Positions 54,194 to 63,836 are shown, counted from the stretch's first letter. The stretch: 64,000 bases of DNA from Pseudomonas sp. MUP55 (GCF_034043515.1 NZ_CP138214.1:5587501-5651500), one strand, 5' to 3'. The notes: generated by a model from the letters alone, not told the origin. A program made the numbers and translations.

Positions 54194-55492
54194 CTATAAG
54201 GACTTCTCGAAAATCTTCGAGTTGCGCTGATAGTTGTACAGCGACGCCCGCGCCGACGGCAGGCGGTCCACGCTGCTGGGCACAAAGCCGCGCTCACGGA
54301 ACCAGTGGGCGGTGCGGGTGGTGAGGACGAACAAGGTCTTCAAGCCCTGGGCCCGGGCACGGGTTTGGATACGCTCAAGCAACACATCGCCACGGGCACC
54401 ATGGCGGTATTCCGGGTTCACCGCCAGACACGCCAACTCACCCGCATCCGAATCGGCGATTTGATACAACGCCGCACAGGCGATGATCATGCCTTCACGT
54501 TCCACCACGCTGAACTGCTCGATCTCACGCTCGAGCACTTCGCGGGAGCGACGCACCAGGATGCCCTGCTCTTCCAGCGGGCTGATCAGGTCGAGCAAAC
54601 CGCCGACGTCTTCAATCGCCGCTTCGCGCACCAGTTCGAATTGCTCCTGGGCGACCAGCGTACCGCCGCCGTCGCGGGTGAACAGTTCGGTGAGCAAGGC
54701 GCCGTCTTCGGCGTAGCTCACAATATGGCTGCGCCCTACGCCACCACGGCAGGCTTGGGCCGCGGCATCGAGCAGCTCCGCCTGATAGTTGCTGCCCAGG
54801 CGCTGCAGGTGCGCCGGTACTTGTTGCGGACGCAACTCACGCACCAGTCGACCGTTCTCATCGATCAGGCCCAGGTCGGCGCCGAACAGCAGCAATTTGT
54901 CGGCACCCAGGTCGATGGCGGCACGGGTGGCGACGTCTTCGCAGGCCAGGTTGAAAATCTCACCGGTGGGCGAATACCCCAATGGCGACAGCAAGACGAT
55001 GGAGCGCTCGTCCAGCAAACGGTTGATGCCCTTGCGGTCGACCCGGCGTACTTCGCCGGTGTGGTGATAGTCCACGCCTTCGAGCACACCGATTGGCCGC
55101 GCGGTCACCAGGTTGCCGCTGGCCACCCGCAGACGCGAGCCCTGCATGGGCGACGAGGCCATGTCCATGGACAGGCGCGCTTCGATGGCGATACGCAAGT
55201 GCCCCACCGCATCGATCACACACTCAAGTGTCGCCGCATCGGTAATGCGCAAGCCTTCGTGATAAGCCGGGGTCAGGCCGCGGGCTTCAAGGCGTGCTTC
55301 AATTTGCGGACGCGAGCCGTGCACCAGCACCAGCCGCACCCCCAGGCTGTGCAGCAGCACCAGGTCGTGAACGATATTGCCGAAGTTGGGGTGTTCCACA
55401 CCATCGCCGGGCAGCATGACCACAAAGGTGCAGTCGCGGTGAGCGTTGATGTAGGGCGAAGCGTGACGAAGCCAATTAACGTATTCGGGCAT
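54194..55492 (-). CDS. argA: N-acetylglutamate synthase
   Basis: First enzyme of arginine synthesis, acetylating glutamate with acetyl-CoA. It has 432 residues from the ATG at 55492; frame residues back to 55534 look non-coding. The N-terminal amino-acid-kinase-like domain (about 1-290) contains VLVHGSRPQIEARL. The C-terminal GNAT domain has LAVNPEYRHGARGDVLLERI. This two-domain ArgA is feedback-inhibited by arginine in known cases. argE lies 136 bp upstream on the same strand. Confidence 0.96.
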   Translation of the reverse strand: MPEYVNWLRHASPYINAHRDCTFVVMLPGDGVEHPNFGNIVHDLVLLHSLGVRLVLVHGSRPQIEARLEARGLTPAYHEGLRITDAATLECVIDAVGHLRIAIEARLSMDMASSPMQGSRLRVASGNLVTARPIGVLEGVDYHHTGEVRRVDRKGINRLLDERSIVLLSPLGYSPTGEIFNLACEDVATRAAIDLGADKLLLFGADLGLIDENGRLVRELRPQQVPAHLQRLGSNYQAELLDAAAQACRGGVGRSHIVSYAEDGALLTELFTRDGGGTLVAQEQFELVREAAIEDVGGLLDLISPLEEQGILVRRSREVLEREIEQFSVVEREGMIIACAALYQIADSDAGELACLAVNPEYRHGARGDVLLERIQTRARAQGLKTLFVLTTRTAHWFRERGFVPSSVDRLPSARASLYNYQRNSKIFEKSL

Positions 55493-55628
55493 AACACCTG
55501 GGCCTGTAATAAAAAGCAGCCAAAAAAGGATCAATCGTGAAAGCGCACAGCGGGCTGATGGTTATCGTCGGAACAGGCTTGGCGACACGCTCACTCTCCT
55601 TTGTATGTACGAACAGGCAGGGGTTAAT

Positions 55629-56777
55629 TTATGCAGGTTTCAGGCAGTAATGTTCGATCAGTTCCCGCAATAGACGCACTGTAGGCGCCAAGCGTGACAT
55701 TTCGAGGTATTCGCCCGGCTGGTGCGCACACGCGATATCGCCAGGGCCGAGCACCAGGGTTTCACAACCAAGGCGCTGAAGATAAGGCGCTTCGGTGCCG
55801 AACGCCACTGCTTCGGCACGATGGCCGGTCAAACGTTCCGCCACCCGCACCAACTCGGCGTCTTCGGGTTGCTCGAAGGGCGGTACTTCCGGAAACAGCG
55901 GTGCGTAATCGATCTTGACCTTGTGCCGCTCGGCCAGCGGTTCGAGTTTTTGCCGAATGGCGGCGCGCAGCACCTCGGGGTCCATGTCCGGCAAAGGCCG
56001 CAGGTCAAACTCCAGGGAGCATTGGCCGCAGATGCGGTTGGGGTTGTCGCCGCCGTGGATGCAGCCAAAATTCAGGGTCGGCTGTGGCACGCTGAATTGC
56101 GGGTTGCGGTATTCGCGCTGCCAGGCAAGGCGCAGGCCGCGAAGTTCGCCGATGGCGTCGTGCATGGCTTCCAGGGCGCTATGGCCCAGGCTTGGGTCCG
56201 ACGAATGGCCGCTGCGGCCAAGGATGTCGATGCGTTCCATCATCACGCCTTTGTGCAGCCGGATCGGCTTGAGCCCGGTGGGTTCACCAATCACCGCCGC
56301 CCGGCCCAACGGCCGCCCTGCTTCGGCCAATGCGCGAGCGCCGGACATGGAGCTTTCTTCATCGCAGGTGGCGAGGATGAGCAACGGTTGCTTGAACGGT
56401 TGGTCGAGCAGCGGCAGCACCGCTTCTATCGCCAGCGCAAAAAAACCTTTCATGTCGCAACTGCCCAATCCTACCCAGCGGCCGTCGACTTCCGTCAGCT
56501 TGAGCGGATCGGTTTTCCACAGCGCCGCGTCGTAGGGCACCGTGTCGCTATGGCCAGCCAGCACCAGGCCACCAGGGCCACTGCCGAAACTTGCCAACAG
56601 GTTGAACTTGCCGGGGCTGACCTGCTGGATGTCGATGGTGAAGCCCAGGTCGCCCAGCCAGGTGGCGAGCAGGTCGATCACCGGGCGGTTGGTCTGGTCG
56701 AGGGACGCTTGAGTGCAACTGACCGACGGCGCGGCAATCAGCGCGGCGAACTGCTCTTTCATGGACGGTAACGGCAT
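55629..56777 (-). CDS. argE: Acetylornithine deacetylase
   Basis: M20 metallopeptidase-family enzyme releasing ornithine from N-acetylornithine. It has 382 residues. The start is the ATG at 56777, preceded by GGAGACCGCGC; the frame stays open far upstream through the CYTH gene, but that part is antisense noise. Metal ligands and catalytic residues are visible: H76 and D78 (GHSDTVP), D108 (GSCDMKGFFA), E140/E141 (CDEESSMSGAR). Pairing with argA supports the arginine role. Confidence 0.95.
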   Translation of the reverse strand: MPLPSMKEQFAALIAAPSVSCTQASLDQTNRPVIDLLATWLGDLGFTIDIQQVSPGKFNLLASFGSGPGGLVLAGHSDTVPYDAALWKTDPLKLTEVDGRWVGLGSCDMKGFFALAIEAVLPLLDQPFKQPLLILATCDEESSMSGARALAEAGRPLGRAAVIGEPTGLKPIRLHKGVMMERIDILGRSGHSSDPSLGHSALEAMHDAIGELRGLRLAWQREYRNPQFSVPQPTLNFGCIHGGDNPNRICGQCSLEFDLRPLPDMDPEVLRAAIRQKLEPLAERHKVKIDYAPLFPEVPPFEQPEDAELVRVAERLTGHRAEAVAFGTEAPYLQRLGCETLVLGPGDIACAHQPGEYLEMSRLAPTVRLLRELIEHYCLKPA

Positions 56778-56934
56778 GCGCGGTCTCCAACTTCCCGGAT
56801 GAACCCCACTATAGAGCCATCTGCACGACACAATAAACCGTTGCGGCGCGTTGCCGGGCTCAGTCCTGTACACTGCACGACCTTGGCAGCCACACTTTTC
56901 CCCGGCTGCGCTCCCGATCCTGGATTTTCCGGCC

Positions 56935-58302
56935 ATGCAGAAAGAAACCGAAATCAAGCTACGCGTCAGCCGCGAAACACTCGCCGCGCTGCGTGAGCAC
57001 CCGCTACTGAAAAAACGCAACAAAAGTGGCTGGGAACGCCGTGAGTTGATGAACCAGTACTTCGACACCCCCGAACGCGACCTGGCCCAGGCCAAGGTGG
57101 CCCTGCGCTTGCGCAAGGACGGTGACGACATCATCCAGACCCTCAAGACCCGCGGCCAGAGCGTCGCCGGCTTGTCGGAACGTAACGAATACAACTGGGA
57201 ACTGCCCAAAGCCAAGCTCGACGTGAAGAAACTCGACGGCGAGTGCTGGCCCGAGCAACTGGCGGAACTGGACAAGAAGACCCTCAAGCCGATCTTTACT
57301 ACCGACTTCGTGCGCGAACGCGCCGAAATCGCCTGGGGTCGCGGCAAGGCCAAAGTGGTGATCGAAGCCGCCCTGGACCTGGGCCATGTGGTGGTCGGCA
57401 AGCAGAAAGAAGAAATCTGCGAGCTGGAACTGGAACTGCGCGAAGGCGAACCGGCCGCTCTGCTGGAACTGGCCGCCGAGCTGGCTGCGACCCTGGCGCT
57501 GATGCCGTGCGATATCAGCAAGGCTGAACGTGGCTATCGCCTGCATGACGCCAGCAGCTATTCCTTGAGCCTGCCGGCACCGCAGGTCCACGCCGAAATG
57601 CCGTTGGACGATGCCTTCGCCGCGATCATGTGGCACCTGCTGGGCAGCAGCCAGCGCCTGGCCGAACAATATCGTTTCAGTGGCCACTGGCGCCTGCTGC
57701 AGGACTGGGTCGAGACCCTTGGCGAGCTGCGCGCCCTGATCGGCAGCCTCGGCCAGGCCGCACCGCGTCAGTCCACGAGCGAATTGCGCAGTGCCCTGGA
57801 TGCGTTGCTGGAAGACTGGCGTCCGCTGGTCCAGGCCGGTGACGACGATGAAGACATTCGCAAAGCCGCACCTGAACAGTTCGTTGAAGAACTGCAGGAC
57901 GTGCGCTGGGGCCTGTTCTCCCTGAACACCTCACGCTGGCTGTTGGCCCGCGCCTGGACCGCCGAGCGCAACGTGCGTGGCAACCGTCAGGGTGGCGCGC
58001 AGATCACCAACTGGCTGCCGCGCCTGCTGGCCGACGACGCCGTCGCCCTGCAACTGCAGCGCTACCAGCAACAGCCGGAAGACCTGGCCGAGCAACTGCC
58101 GCGTATCGAGCGCATCCAGGCCTGGCTGCACCATGCGCGTCACGTGGTCGATATCCCGGAACTGGACCGTCTGTACGGTGAACTGAACAAGTTGGCGCAT
58201 CTGGCTAACCAGCCGATTACCGATGAGTCGCTGGATGCGCGGATGCATCAGGCGATTGCGGTTTATCAGAATCGTGCCTGGAAGATGCTTCTGCGCCTGT
58301 AA
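56935..58302 (+). CDS. CYTH-CHAD domain protein, probable inorganic triphosphatase
   Basis: Protein of 455 residues. The N-terminal CYTH domain (about 1-200) begins with the ExExK signature (KETEIKLRV, Glu4/Glu6/Lys8), as in tripolyphosphatase YgiF. The C-terminal CHAD domain (about 215-455) is helical with conserved basic residues (WLLARAWTAERNVRGNRQ). CHAD domains bind polyphosphate. It is divergent from argE. No strong ribosome site precedes the ATG at 56935, but the CYTH motif fixes the start. Confidence 0.92.
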   Translation: MQKETEIKLRVSRETLAALREHPLLKKRNKSGWERRELMNQYFDTPERDLAQAKVALRLRKDGDDIIQTLKTRGQSVAGLSERNEYNWELPKAKLDVKKLDGECWPEQLAELDKKTLKPIFTTDFVRERAEIAWGRGKAKVVIEAALDLGHVVVGKQKEEICELELELREGEPAALLELAAELAATLALMPCDISKAERGYRLHDASSYSLSLPAPQVHAEMPLDDAFAAIMWHLLGSSQRLAEQYRFSGHWRLLQDWVETLGELRALIGSLGQAAPRQSTSELRSALDALLEDWRPLVQAGDDDEDIRKAAPEQFVEELQDVRWGLFSLNTSRWLLARAWTAERNVRGNRQGGAQITNWLPRLLADDAVALQLQRYQQQPEDLAEQLPRIERIQAWLHHARHVVDIPELDRLYGELNKLAHLANQPITDESLDARMHQAIAVYQNRAWKMLLRL

Positions 58303-58309
58303 GATCGCC

Positions 58310-58391
58310 ATCGGGGACAAGCCCCCTCCCACCTATAACTGCATTCCAAAGTTGGAACTCGGTCAACTGTGGGAGGGGGCTTGCCCCCGAT
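58310..58391. repeat. REP doublet, tail-to-tail, subclass B
   Basis: Outward-facing REPs with inner ACTGCATTCCAAAGTTGGAA and CTCGGTCAA, as at 44324-44405. It starts 8 bp after the CYTH-CHAD stop and lies between convergent genes. Confidence 0.9.
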
Positions 58392-58404
58392 GAGGCCGGA
58401 CCTG

Positions 58405-58875
58405 CTAGCGCAACACTGGCAGGCTGGTGGTAGATTTGATCTCAGACAACGCCACAATCGAATTGACCTCCTGAATCCCCGGCACCATCGACAACTTGTC
58501 GAAGAAAAACCGCTCGTACGCCTCGATGTCTGACGCAACAATGCGCAACAGAAAGTCCACTGCCCCCATCAGCACATAACACTCCAACACTTCCGGAAAA
58601 CCCCGAATCGCTTCGGTGAACTCGGTGAAGTTGGACCGCCCGTGGGCGTTGAGTTTGACCTCGGCGAAAATCTGCGTGTTGAGACCGATTTTCTTGCGGT
58701 CCAGCAACGTGACTTGGCCACGGATCACACCCTCCTCCTTGAGCCGCTGAATACGCCGCCAGCACGGTGACTGCGAGAGGCCGACCTGCTCGGCAATCTG
58801 TGCGCTGGAGAGCGAAGCGTCCTCCTGCAGCAGGGCCAGGATGCGGCGGTCGTATACGTCCAGCTCGCTGTGCAT
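58405..58875 (-). CDS. Lrp/AsnC-family transcriptional regulator
   Basis: Amino-acid-responsive regulator of 156 residues. The N-terminal helix-turn-helix is LDVYDRRILALLQEDASLSS then AQIAEQVGLSQSPCWRRIQR. The C-terminal RAM/ACT-like domain has ECYVLMGAVDFLLRIVASDI. The ATG at 58875 follows AAGAGGTTTTTAT. It is divergent from the small gene at 59003, which it may control. The ligand is unknown. Confidence 0.93.
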   Translation of the reverse strand: MHSELDVYDRRILALLQEDASLSSAQIAEQVGLSQSPCWRRIQRLKEEGVIRGQVTLLDRKKIGLNTQIFAEVKLNAHGRSNFTEFTEAIRGFPEVLECYVLMGAVDFLLRIVASDIEAYERFFFDKLSMVPGIQEVNSIVALSEIKSTTSLPVLR

Positions 58876-59002
58876 ATAAAAACCTCTTTACCCGGATAAG
58901 TTGAATTGTATGATTCGATTATTCGCTATATGAGCTGATTTTAGATAAGAAATCTCGGGTCACGAATGTAAAAATTTCTCCAGTCAAATCTGGAGAATCA
59001 GC

Positions 59003-59341
59003 ATGCACGCCGTCGAAACCGTTCACTGCGTTGCCCGCGTCGATGCGTGGGCCGTCGATAGCCTTCACTGCGAGATGCAGTATCAGATCATTGCGCAGGC
59101 GGAACCGGACGTGCTGTGCCGGGTGCTGAATTACTTCGCGCTGCAATTTCTGACGCCCAAACAAGTCAGCGTGAACAGGGAAGACGACCTGTTTTGCATC
59201 GATATCTTGATTGATGGCCTGAGCTGCCACCGCGCCCAGGTGATCGGTGAAAAATTTCGAAACCTGATCAGCGTGTGCTCCGTGGAGTTGTCGCTGGTAG
59301 ATAGCGTGCGGCCTCAAGCCGTGGCGGCGGCGTCCAGGTAA
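59003..59341 (+). CDS. Conserved small protein, possible ACT-like fold
   Basis: Protein of 112 residues that I do not assign to a named family. The ATG follows GGAGAATCAGC. The order of segments suggests beta-alpha-beta-beta-alpha-beta: LHCEMQYQIIAQAEPDVLCR, VLNYFALQFLTPKQVSVNRE, LFCIDILIDGLSC, RAQVIGEKFRNLISVCSVEL. That resembles ACT-type ligand domains, as in AsnC/Lrp partners. A competing minus-strand frame (58919-59362) lacks a ribosome site and is rejected. It is divergent from an Lrp-family regulator. Confidence 0.72.
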   Translation: MHAVETVHCVARVDAWAVDSLHCEMQYQIIAQAEPDVLCRVLNYFALQFLTPKQVSVNREDDLFCIDILIDGLSCHRAQVIGEKFRNLISVCSVELSLVDSVRPQAVAAASR

Positions 59342-59421
59342 AAGCCTGCAACACAGGCGCAAGGAGGATTCTCAGAGGCTGGCTAGGCTGGGATAACACC
59401 CGACGCTACCAGGAAACCCTC

Positions 59422-61107
59422 ATGTCCGCTGTCCTGCAAGATCGCCCTCTGGAACTGCATCCGTTGCTGCCTGCATTGGTCGAGCAGCAACTGATTACAG
59501 CAGAGACGGCGCGACGGTTGTCGTCTGCGCCGAACAGCGCCCAACATCCCCTGGAGCGTATCGCCGCTGAAGGCCCGTGCCTGGAAACCTTGACCCAGTG
59601 GCTGGCCCGCCAGGTCGATCAGCCGTATCTACGCATCGATCCGCTGAAGATCGACGTCGCGACGGTGGTGCCGTTGATGTCTCACGCCTTCGCCCAGCGC
59701 CATGCCATCCTTGCAGTGGCCGTGGACGCCCGCAGCGTTACGGTGGCCAGTGCCCAGCCCCATGTCACTGGCTGGGAAGCCGGGCTTTCCCAGGTGCTCA
59801 AACGCTCGATCAAGCGTGTGGTGGCCAACCCCCAGGCCATCCAGCGCTGTATCAACGAGTTTTATCGGCTGGCCAAGTCAGTCAGCGGTGCGGATCAGAA
59901 AATGGCGGCGCCCGGTAATGTCGAACTGCTCAGCCTCGGCGCCGGCGACAAGGAGCCGGACGCCAATGACGCGCATATCGTCAATATCGTCGACTGGCTC
60001 TTGCAGTACGCCTTCGGTCAACGGGCCAGCGATATCCATATCGAACCTTGCCGGGAACAGGGCCGTGTGCGCTTTCGCATCGATGGGCTGCTGCATGACG
60101 TCTATCAATTTCCGCCGCAGGTCACCACCGCCGTGGTCAGCCGCCTCAAAAGCCTTGGCCGAATGAACGTGGCCGAGAAACGCAAACCCCAGGACGGCCG
60201 CATCAAGACCAGAACCCCGGCGGGCGCCGAAGTGGAGTTGCGCCTTTCGACCTTGCCCACCGCCTTTGGCGAGAAGCTGGTCATGCGTATTTTTGATCCT
60301 CAGGTGCTGCTCAAGGATTTCGACGAGCTGGGTTTGTCTGGCGACGATCAACAGCGCTGGCAGGCCATGACCCGGCAGGCCAACGGCATCATTCTGGTCA
60401 CTGGCCCCACCGGCTCGGGCAAGACCAGCACGCTCTATACCACCCTCAAGCAACTGGCAACCCGCGAGGTCAACCTGTGCACGGTGGAAGACCCGATCGA
60501 AATGGTCGAGCCGGCCTTCAACCAGATGCAGGTGCAGCACAACATCGACCTGACCTTCGCCAGCGGTATCCGCGCGTTGCTGCGTCAGGACCCGGACATC
60601 ATCATGATCGGCGAGATTCGTGACCAGGAAACCGCCGAAATGGCGATCCAGGCCGCGCTGACCGGGCACCTGGTGCTGTCGACCCTGCACACCAACGATG
60701 CGCCGAGCGCGATCAGCCGCTTGCAGGAGCTGGGTATCGCGCATTATTTGATCAAGGCGACTCTGATTGGCGTCATGGCACAACGCTTGGTGCGCGTGCT
60801 GTGTCCCCATTGCAAGCGCGCCGTGGCGCAAGCCTGCGAAGCCGTCGGCTGCGTGGAGTGCCGCGACAGTGGCTATCGAGGCAGAGCCGGGCTCTACGAA
60901 ATCATGCGCCTGGACGAAACCCTCAAGGCGCTGATCACCCCCGGCGCGGACGTGCAGGCCTTGCGTCATGCGGCCCTTGGGCAAGGCATGCACAGCCTGC
61001 GGATGGCCGGCCTGCAAAAGGTGAAGGCCGGGCTGACGACAATGGCCGAAGTACTCAGGGTTACCCCTGGGGATTCAGAAACAAATCCTTTGTCTGTTGA
61101 GCACTGA
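59422..61107 (+). CDS. GspE/PulE-family secretion or pilus-assembly ATPase (orphan)
   Basis: Cytoplasmic hexameric ATPase of 561 residues. The N1-like domain covers about 1-150. Walker A is GPTGSGKT (328-335), the Asp box CTVEDPIE, Walker B DIIMIGEIRD and the His box LSTLHTNDAPSA. A zinc-binding-type Cys cluster is present, C461/C464 and C477/C480 (CPHC then CVEC), with a shorter connecting loop than in typical GspE. No other type II secretion or type IV pilus gene is nearby. It could serve a T2SS or pilus encoded elsewhere. Confidence 0.92.
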   Translation: MSAVLQDRPLELHPLLPALVEQQLITAETARRLSSAPNSAQHPLERIAAEGPCLETLTQWLARQVDQPYLRIDPLKIDVATVVPLMSHAFAQRHAILAVAVDARSVTVASAQPHVTGWEAGLSQVLKRSIKRVVANPQAIQRCINEFYRLAKSVSGADQKMAAPGNVELLSLGAGDKEPDANDAHIVNIVDWLLQYAFGQRASDIHIEPCREQGRVRFRIDGLLHDVYQFPPQVTTAVVSRLKSLGRMNVAEKRKPQDGRIKTRTPAGAEVELRLSTLPTAFGEKLVMRIFDPQVLLKDFDELGLSGDDQQRWQAMTRQANGIILVTGPTGSGKTSTLYTTLKQLATREVNLCTVEDPIEMVEPAFNQMQVQHNIDLTFASGIRALLRQDPDIIMIGEIRDQETAEMAIQAALTGHLVLSTLHTNDAPSAISRLQELGIAHYLIKATLIGVMAQRLVRVLCPHCKRAVAQACEAVGCVECRDSGYRGRAGLYEIMRLDETLKALITPGADVQALRHAALGQGMHSLRMAGLQKVKAGLTTMAEVLRVTPGDSETNPLSVEH

Positions 61108-61184
61108 AACCGTTCTTATCCGTGACGAGGCCGTTACAATCAGCCGAACCTCGTATCACTGACATCACCAGATAGGGAATCGCT

Positions 61185-62105
61185 ATGCAGATCGGAACCG
61201 TACTGCTTCTTTTCGTGGGGTTGGCCATTGCCATCCTGTTCATGGGCTTCAAAGTAGTGCCCCAGGGCTACCAGTGGACAGTCGAGCGTTTCGGCCGCTA
61301 TACCAACACCCTCAAGCCCGGTCTCAATATCATCATCCCGGTCATGGACCGCATCGGCCGCAAGATCAACGTGATGGAAAGCGTGCTGGATATCCCCCCT
61401 CAGGAAGTGATCACCGCTGACAACGCCACCGTGCAAATCGACGCTGTGTGCTTCTTCCAGGTGGTCAACACTGCCCAGGCCGCGTACGAGGTGAACAACC
61501 TCGAGCATGCCATCCGCAACTTGCTGCAAACCAATATCCGTACGGTACTCGGCTCCATGGAGCTGGATGCCATGCTCAGCCAGCGCGACGGTATCAACGA
61601 AAAACTGCTGCGCACCGTCGACGAAGCCACGGCGCCGTGGGGCATCAAGATCACCCGTATCGAAATCAAGGACATCAGCCCGCCCGCCGACCTGATGGCG
61701 GCCATGTCCGGGCAGATGAAAGCCGAGCGGATCAAGCGTGCCCAGATCCTGGAGGCCGAAGGCCTGCGAGCCTCGGCGATCCTCACCGCCGAAGGCAAGA
61801 AGCAGGCGCAGATCCTCGAGGCCGAGGGTAGCCGCCAGGCCGCCTTCCTTGAATCCGAAGCACGTGAGCGTCAGGCCGAGGCTGAAGCCCGCGCAACCCA
61901 GGTGGTGTCGCAAGCCATCGCATCGGGCAACGTGCAGGCAGTGAATTACTTCGTCGCGCAGAAATACATCGATGCGTTGGGCAAGCTCGCGTCAGCGAAC
62001 AACAGCAAAGTGATCCTGATGCCGCTGGAGGCCAGCCAGGTGATTGGTGCCGTGGGCGGTATCGGTGAGATCGTCAAAGCGACTTTCGACAGCAAGAAAG
62101 GCTGA
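61185..62105 (+). CDS. qmcA: SPFH/band-7 membrane protein (QmcA-like)
   Basis: Stomatin/prohibitin-type protein of 306 residues with one N-terminal membrane anchor ([17 protein letters not shown]). The SPFH domain begins [20 protein letters not shown], followed by a long Ala/Glu-rich coiled region ([20 protein letters not shown]). The C-terminus includes [16 protein letters not shown]. It oligomerises in membranes in known members and supports membrane protein quality control. The NfeD gene follows by 10 bp, the canonical pair. Confidence 0.94.
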   Translation: MQIGTVLLLFVGLAIAILFMGFKVVPQGYQWTVERFGRYTNTLKPGLNIIIPVMDRIGRKINVMESVLDIPPQEVITADNATVQIDAVCFFQVVNTAQAAYEVNNLEHAIRNLLQTNIRTVLGSMELDAMLSQRDGINEKLLRTVDEATAPWGIKITRIEIKDISPPADLMAAMSGQMKAERIKRAQILEAEGLRASAILTAEGKKQAQILEAEGSRQAAFLESEARERQAEAEARATQVVSQAIASGNVQAVNYFVAQKYIDALGKLASANNSKVILMPLEASQVIGAVGGIGEIVKATFDSKKG

Positions 62106-62115
62106 GGTCGCCGAC

Positions 62116-62562
62116 ATGTGGGATTTCCTTCAGCATCTATCGTTCTGGGACTGGTTGGCGCTGGGCACCGTGTTGTTGATTCTCGAGGTGTTCGGCGCTG
62201 GCGGTTACCTGTTGTGGATGGGTATCGCCGCAGCTGCCGTAGGGGTGATCAAGTTTATCGTCCCGCCCCTCGGGCTGGAGTGGCAACTGCTCTTGTTCGC
62301 CTTGTTGTCGATACTGACGGCGGTGTATTGGTGGAAACGCCAACGCAGCAGCACCAAGGCCAGCGACCAGCCCGGCCTGAACGAGCGCGGTTCAGAGCTG
62401 ATCGGGCGCACCTTCGTGGTGCATCAGGCGATTGTGGACGGCCGAGGCAAGGTTAAAGTCGGCGATGGCGTATGGATGGTCACCGGTACCGATGCGCCTG
62501 TAGGCGCTCAAGTACGCGTGATTGGCCAGGATGGGGTGGTTTTAAAGGTTGAAACTGTTTAG
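62116..62562 (+). CDS. NfeD-family membrane protein
   Basis: Protein of 148 residues, partner of the SPFH protein upstream. Three hydrophobic segments occupy residues 10-75 (GTVLLILEVFGAGGYLLWMG, LLLFALLSILTAVYWW). A C-terminal OB-fold follows (ELIGRTFVVHQAIVDGRGKV). The ATG at 62116 is used; the frame is open back to 62044, but that region is the end of qmcA. It corresponds to short NfeD1b/YbbK-partner types. Confidence 0.93.
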   Translation: MWDFLQHLSFWDWLALGTVLLILEVFGAGGYLLWMGIAAAAVGVIKFIVPPLGLEWQLLLFALLSILTAVYWWKRQRSSTKASDQPGLNERGSELIGRTFVVHQAIVDGRGKVKVGDGVWMVTGTDAPVGAQVRVIGQDGVVLKVETV

Positions 62563-62630
62563 TCAGTGATGGAACTGGATCAGGTTATCTACAATCAAAA
62601 CGTACAGATAACCCACCGGAGTCACCCATC

Positions 62631-62948
62631 ATGCGTCTTAAATATGCTGTCGCAACCCTCGCTGTGCTTTCCCTCCCTGTCGGCTCAGCCATGGCCGACA
62701 GCTTCTGGCGTAATGTCATCTCGTCGGGTGCCACCACCGGCTCGACGTACCTGACCTTCAAGGACCACAAGCTGGTCGTCGCCGCCCAGGACGATGCAGG
62801 CAGCTTCGTTGCCAGCGACGGCGGCATCCGCGGCCCATACCTGGAAGCCGCCATGCAGAAAGTCCGCGCCGACAACCCTGGTCTCCAGGCGACCGACATG
62901 GAATTGGCCAACGCGATCCTGGCAAAAAACGCCATTGCTGCCGAGTAA
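62631..62948 (+). CDS. DUF2388-domain exported protein
   Basis: Exported protein of 105 residues. The ATG follows GGAGTCACCCATC and gives a signal peptide ending GSAMA. The mature part is the DUF2388 domain found in pseudomonads: FWRNVISSGATTGSTYLTFK, AAQDDAGSFVASDGGIRGPY. The function is unknown. A strong terminator follows the stop by 22 bp. Confidence 0.88.
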   Translation: MRLKYAVATLAVLSLPVGSAMADSFWRNVISSGATTGSTYLTFKDHKLVVAAQDDAGSFVASDGGIRGPYLEAAMQKVRADNPGLQATDMELANAILAKNAIAAE

Positions 62949-62970
62949 GATCGCTAGGTAAACGCTCAAT

Positions 62971-63008
62971 AAAAAATGCCAGTCAGTGTTGCTGACTGGC
63001 ATTTTTTT
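62971..63008. terminator. Intrinsic terminator after the DUF2388 gene
   Basis: AAAAAATGCCAGTCAG, loop TGTTG, CTGACTGGCATTTTTTT. A perfect stem with T-runs on both strands. Confidence 0.94.
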
Positions 63009-63164
63009 CATGCTGAATTCATTTGTCGACGGACATCACCCTGACAGCTCCTGTTTCCTACAGCCCACGTTAATGATCGAGCGCTAAAACCAGACTATTC
63101 CTGTTGGGCAGCCTGACCCGGAGCAACAAGCTATCAGCTCCGTTCATAGCCCACCGGTAAACCA

Positions 63165-63836
63165 ATGATTACGCGAAAACTGTCTTCTGCCCTTCTGCTT
63201 GCCACATTCGCGGCACCTTTTGCCCAGGCAGACGGCTGGTATGGTTCGGCAAAACTCAACAGTGCCCGCCAGAACCTGTCCAGCGCGCTGCTGACCAGCC
63301 CTCGTGTCACCGACCGAGTCGAAGCCCCCGACAGCAGCAAAACCTTTACCGGCTCATTCGCCGTGGGCTACGCCTTTGCCGATGGCTGGCGCCTGGAAGG
63401 TGAATACACCACGCGCAGTAGCGCGACATTTGACTCCTACTGGGCGCCATTCAACGCCAACGTCAACCGCCTTGAGGTCGACAGCCAGCGCTTGATGCTC
63501 AACGGTTACAAAAACATCCCGATCAACGAGTGGCTGTCGTTCTACGGTATGGCGGGAGTGGGCATGGCGAAGATTGATGCCGAGGGCTTTCAGAGCAACC
63601 CCTCACGCCAGTTCGCCAGCAATACCCAATACAACTTCGCCTACAGCGTAGGCTTGGGACTGGACGCCAAGGTCAGCGAAAAGCTCACGCTGGGCACGGG
63701 CTGGCGTTATGTGGACATGGGCAAAGTCGAAACGGGTTACAACACTTTCGCCAACCGGATAAACGCCCGCGACGAGCAACTCAAAGGCCAACTCAAGGAG
63801 CAGAATGTGTTTCTCGAAGCCCGCCTGGCCTTCTGA
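63165..63836 (+). CDS. Outer-membrane beta-barrel protein (porin-like, OmpA-barrel type)
   Basis: Exported protein of 223 residues with signal peptide ending PFAQA. The mature part starts DGWYGSAKLNSARQNLSSAL and alternates as an eight-stranded barrel (SFAVGYAFADGWRLEGEYTT, GLGLDAKVSEKLTLGTGWRY). It ends in Phe (LEARLAF), the outer-membrane assembly signal. The closest type is the outer-membrane protein beta-barrel/OprF-like small barrel group. The ligand or role is not visible. A terminator follows. Confidence 0.86.
   Translation: MITRKLSSALLLATFAAPFAQADGWYGSAKLNSARQNLSSALLTSPRVTDRVEAPDSSKTFTGSFAVGYAFADGWRLEGEYTTRSSATFDSYWAPFNANVNRLEVDSQRLMLNGYKNIPINEWLSFYGMAGVGMAKIDAEGFQSNPSRQFASNTQYNFAYSVGLGLDAKVSEKLTLGTGWRYVDMGKVETGYNTFANRINARDEQLKGQLKEQNVFLEARLAF

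Noticed and set aside
56778..57521. In-frame upstream extension of argE by about 248 codons
   Set aside because: It runs antisense through the CYTH-CHAD gene. The ATG at 56777 has a ribosome site and gives the normal ArgE length.
58919..59362. 147-codon minus-strand frame opposite the small ACT-like gene
   Set aside because: No ribosome site, shadow-like composition, and it would overlap the promoter region of the Lrp gene. The plus-strand gene at 59003 has GGAG and a sensible fold pattern.
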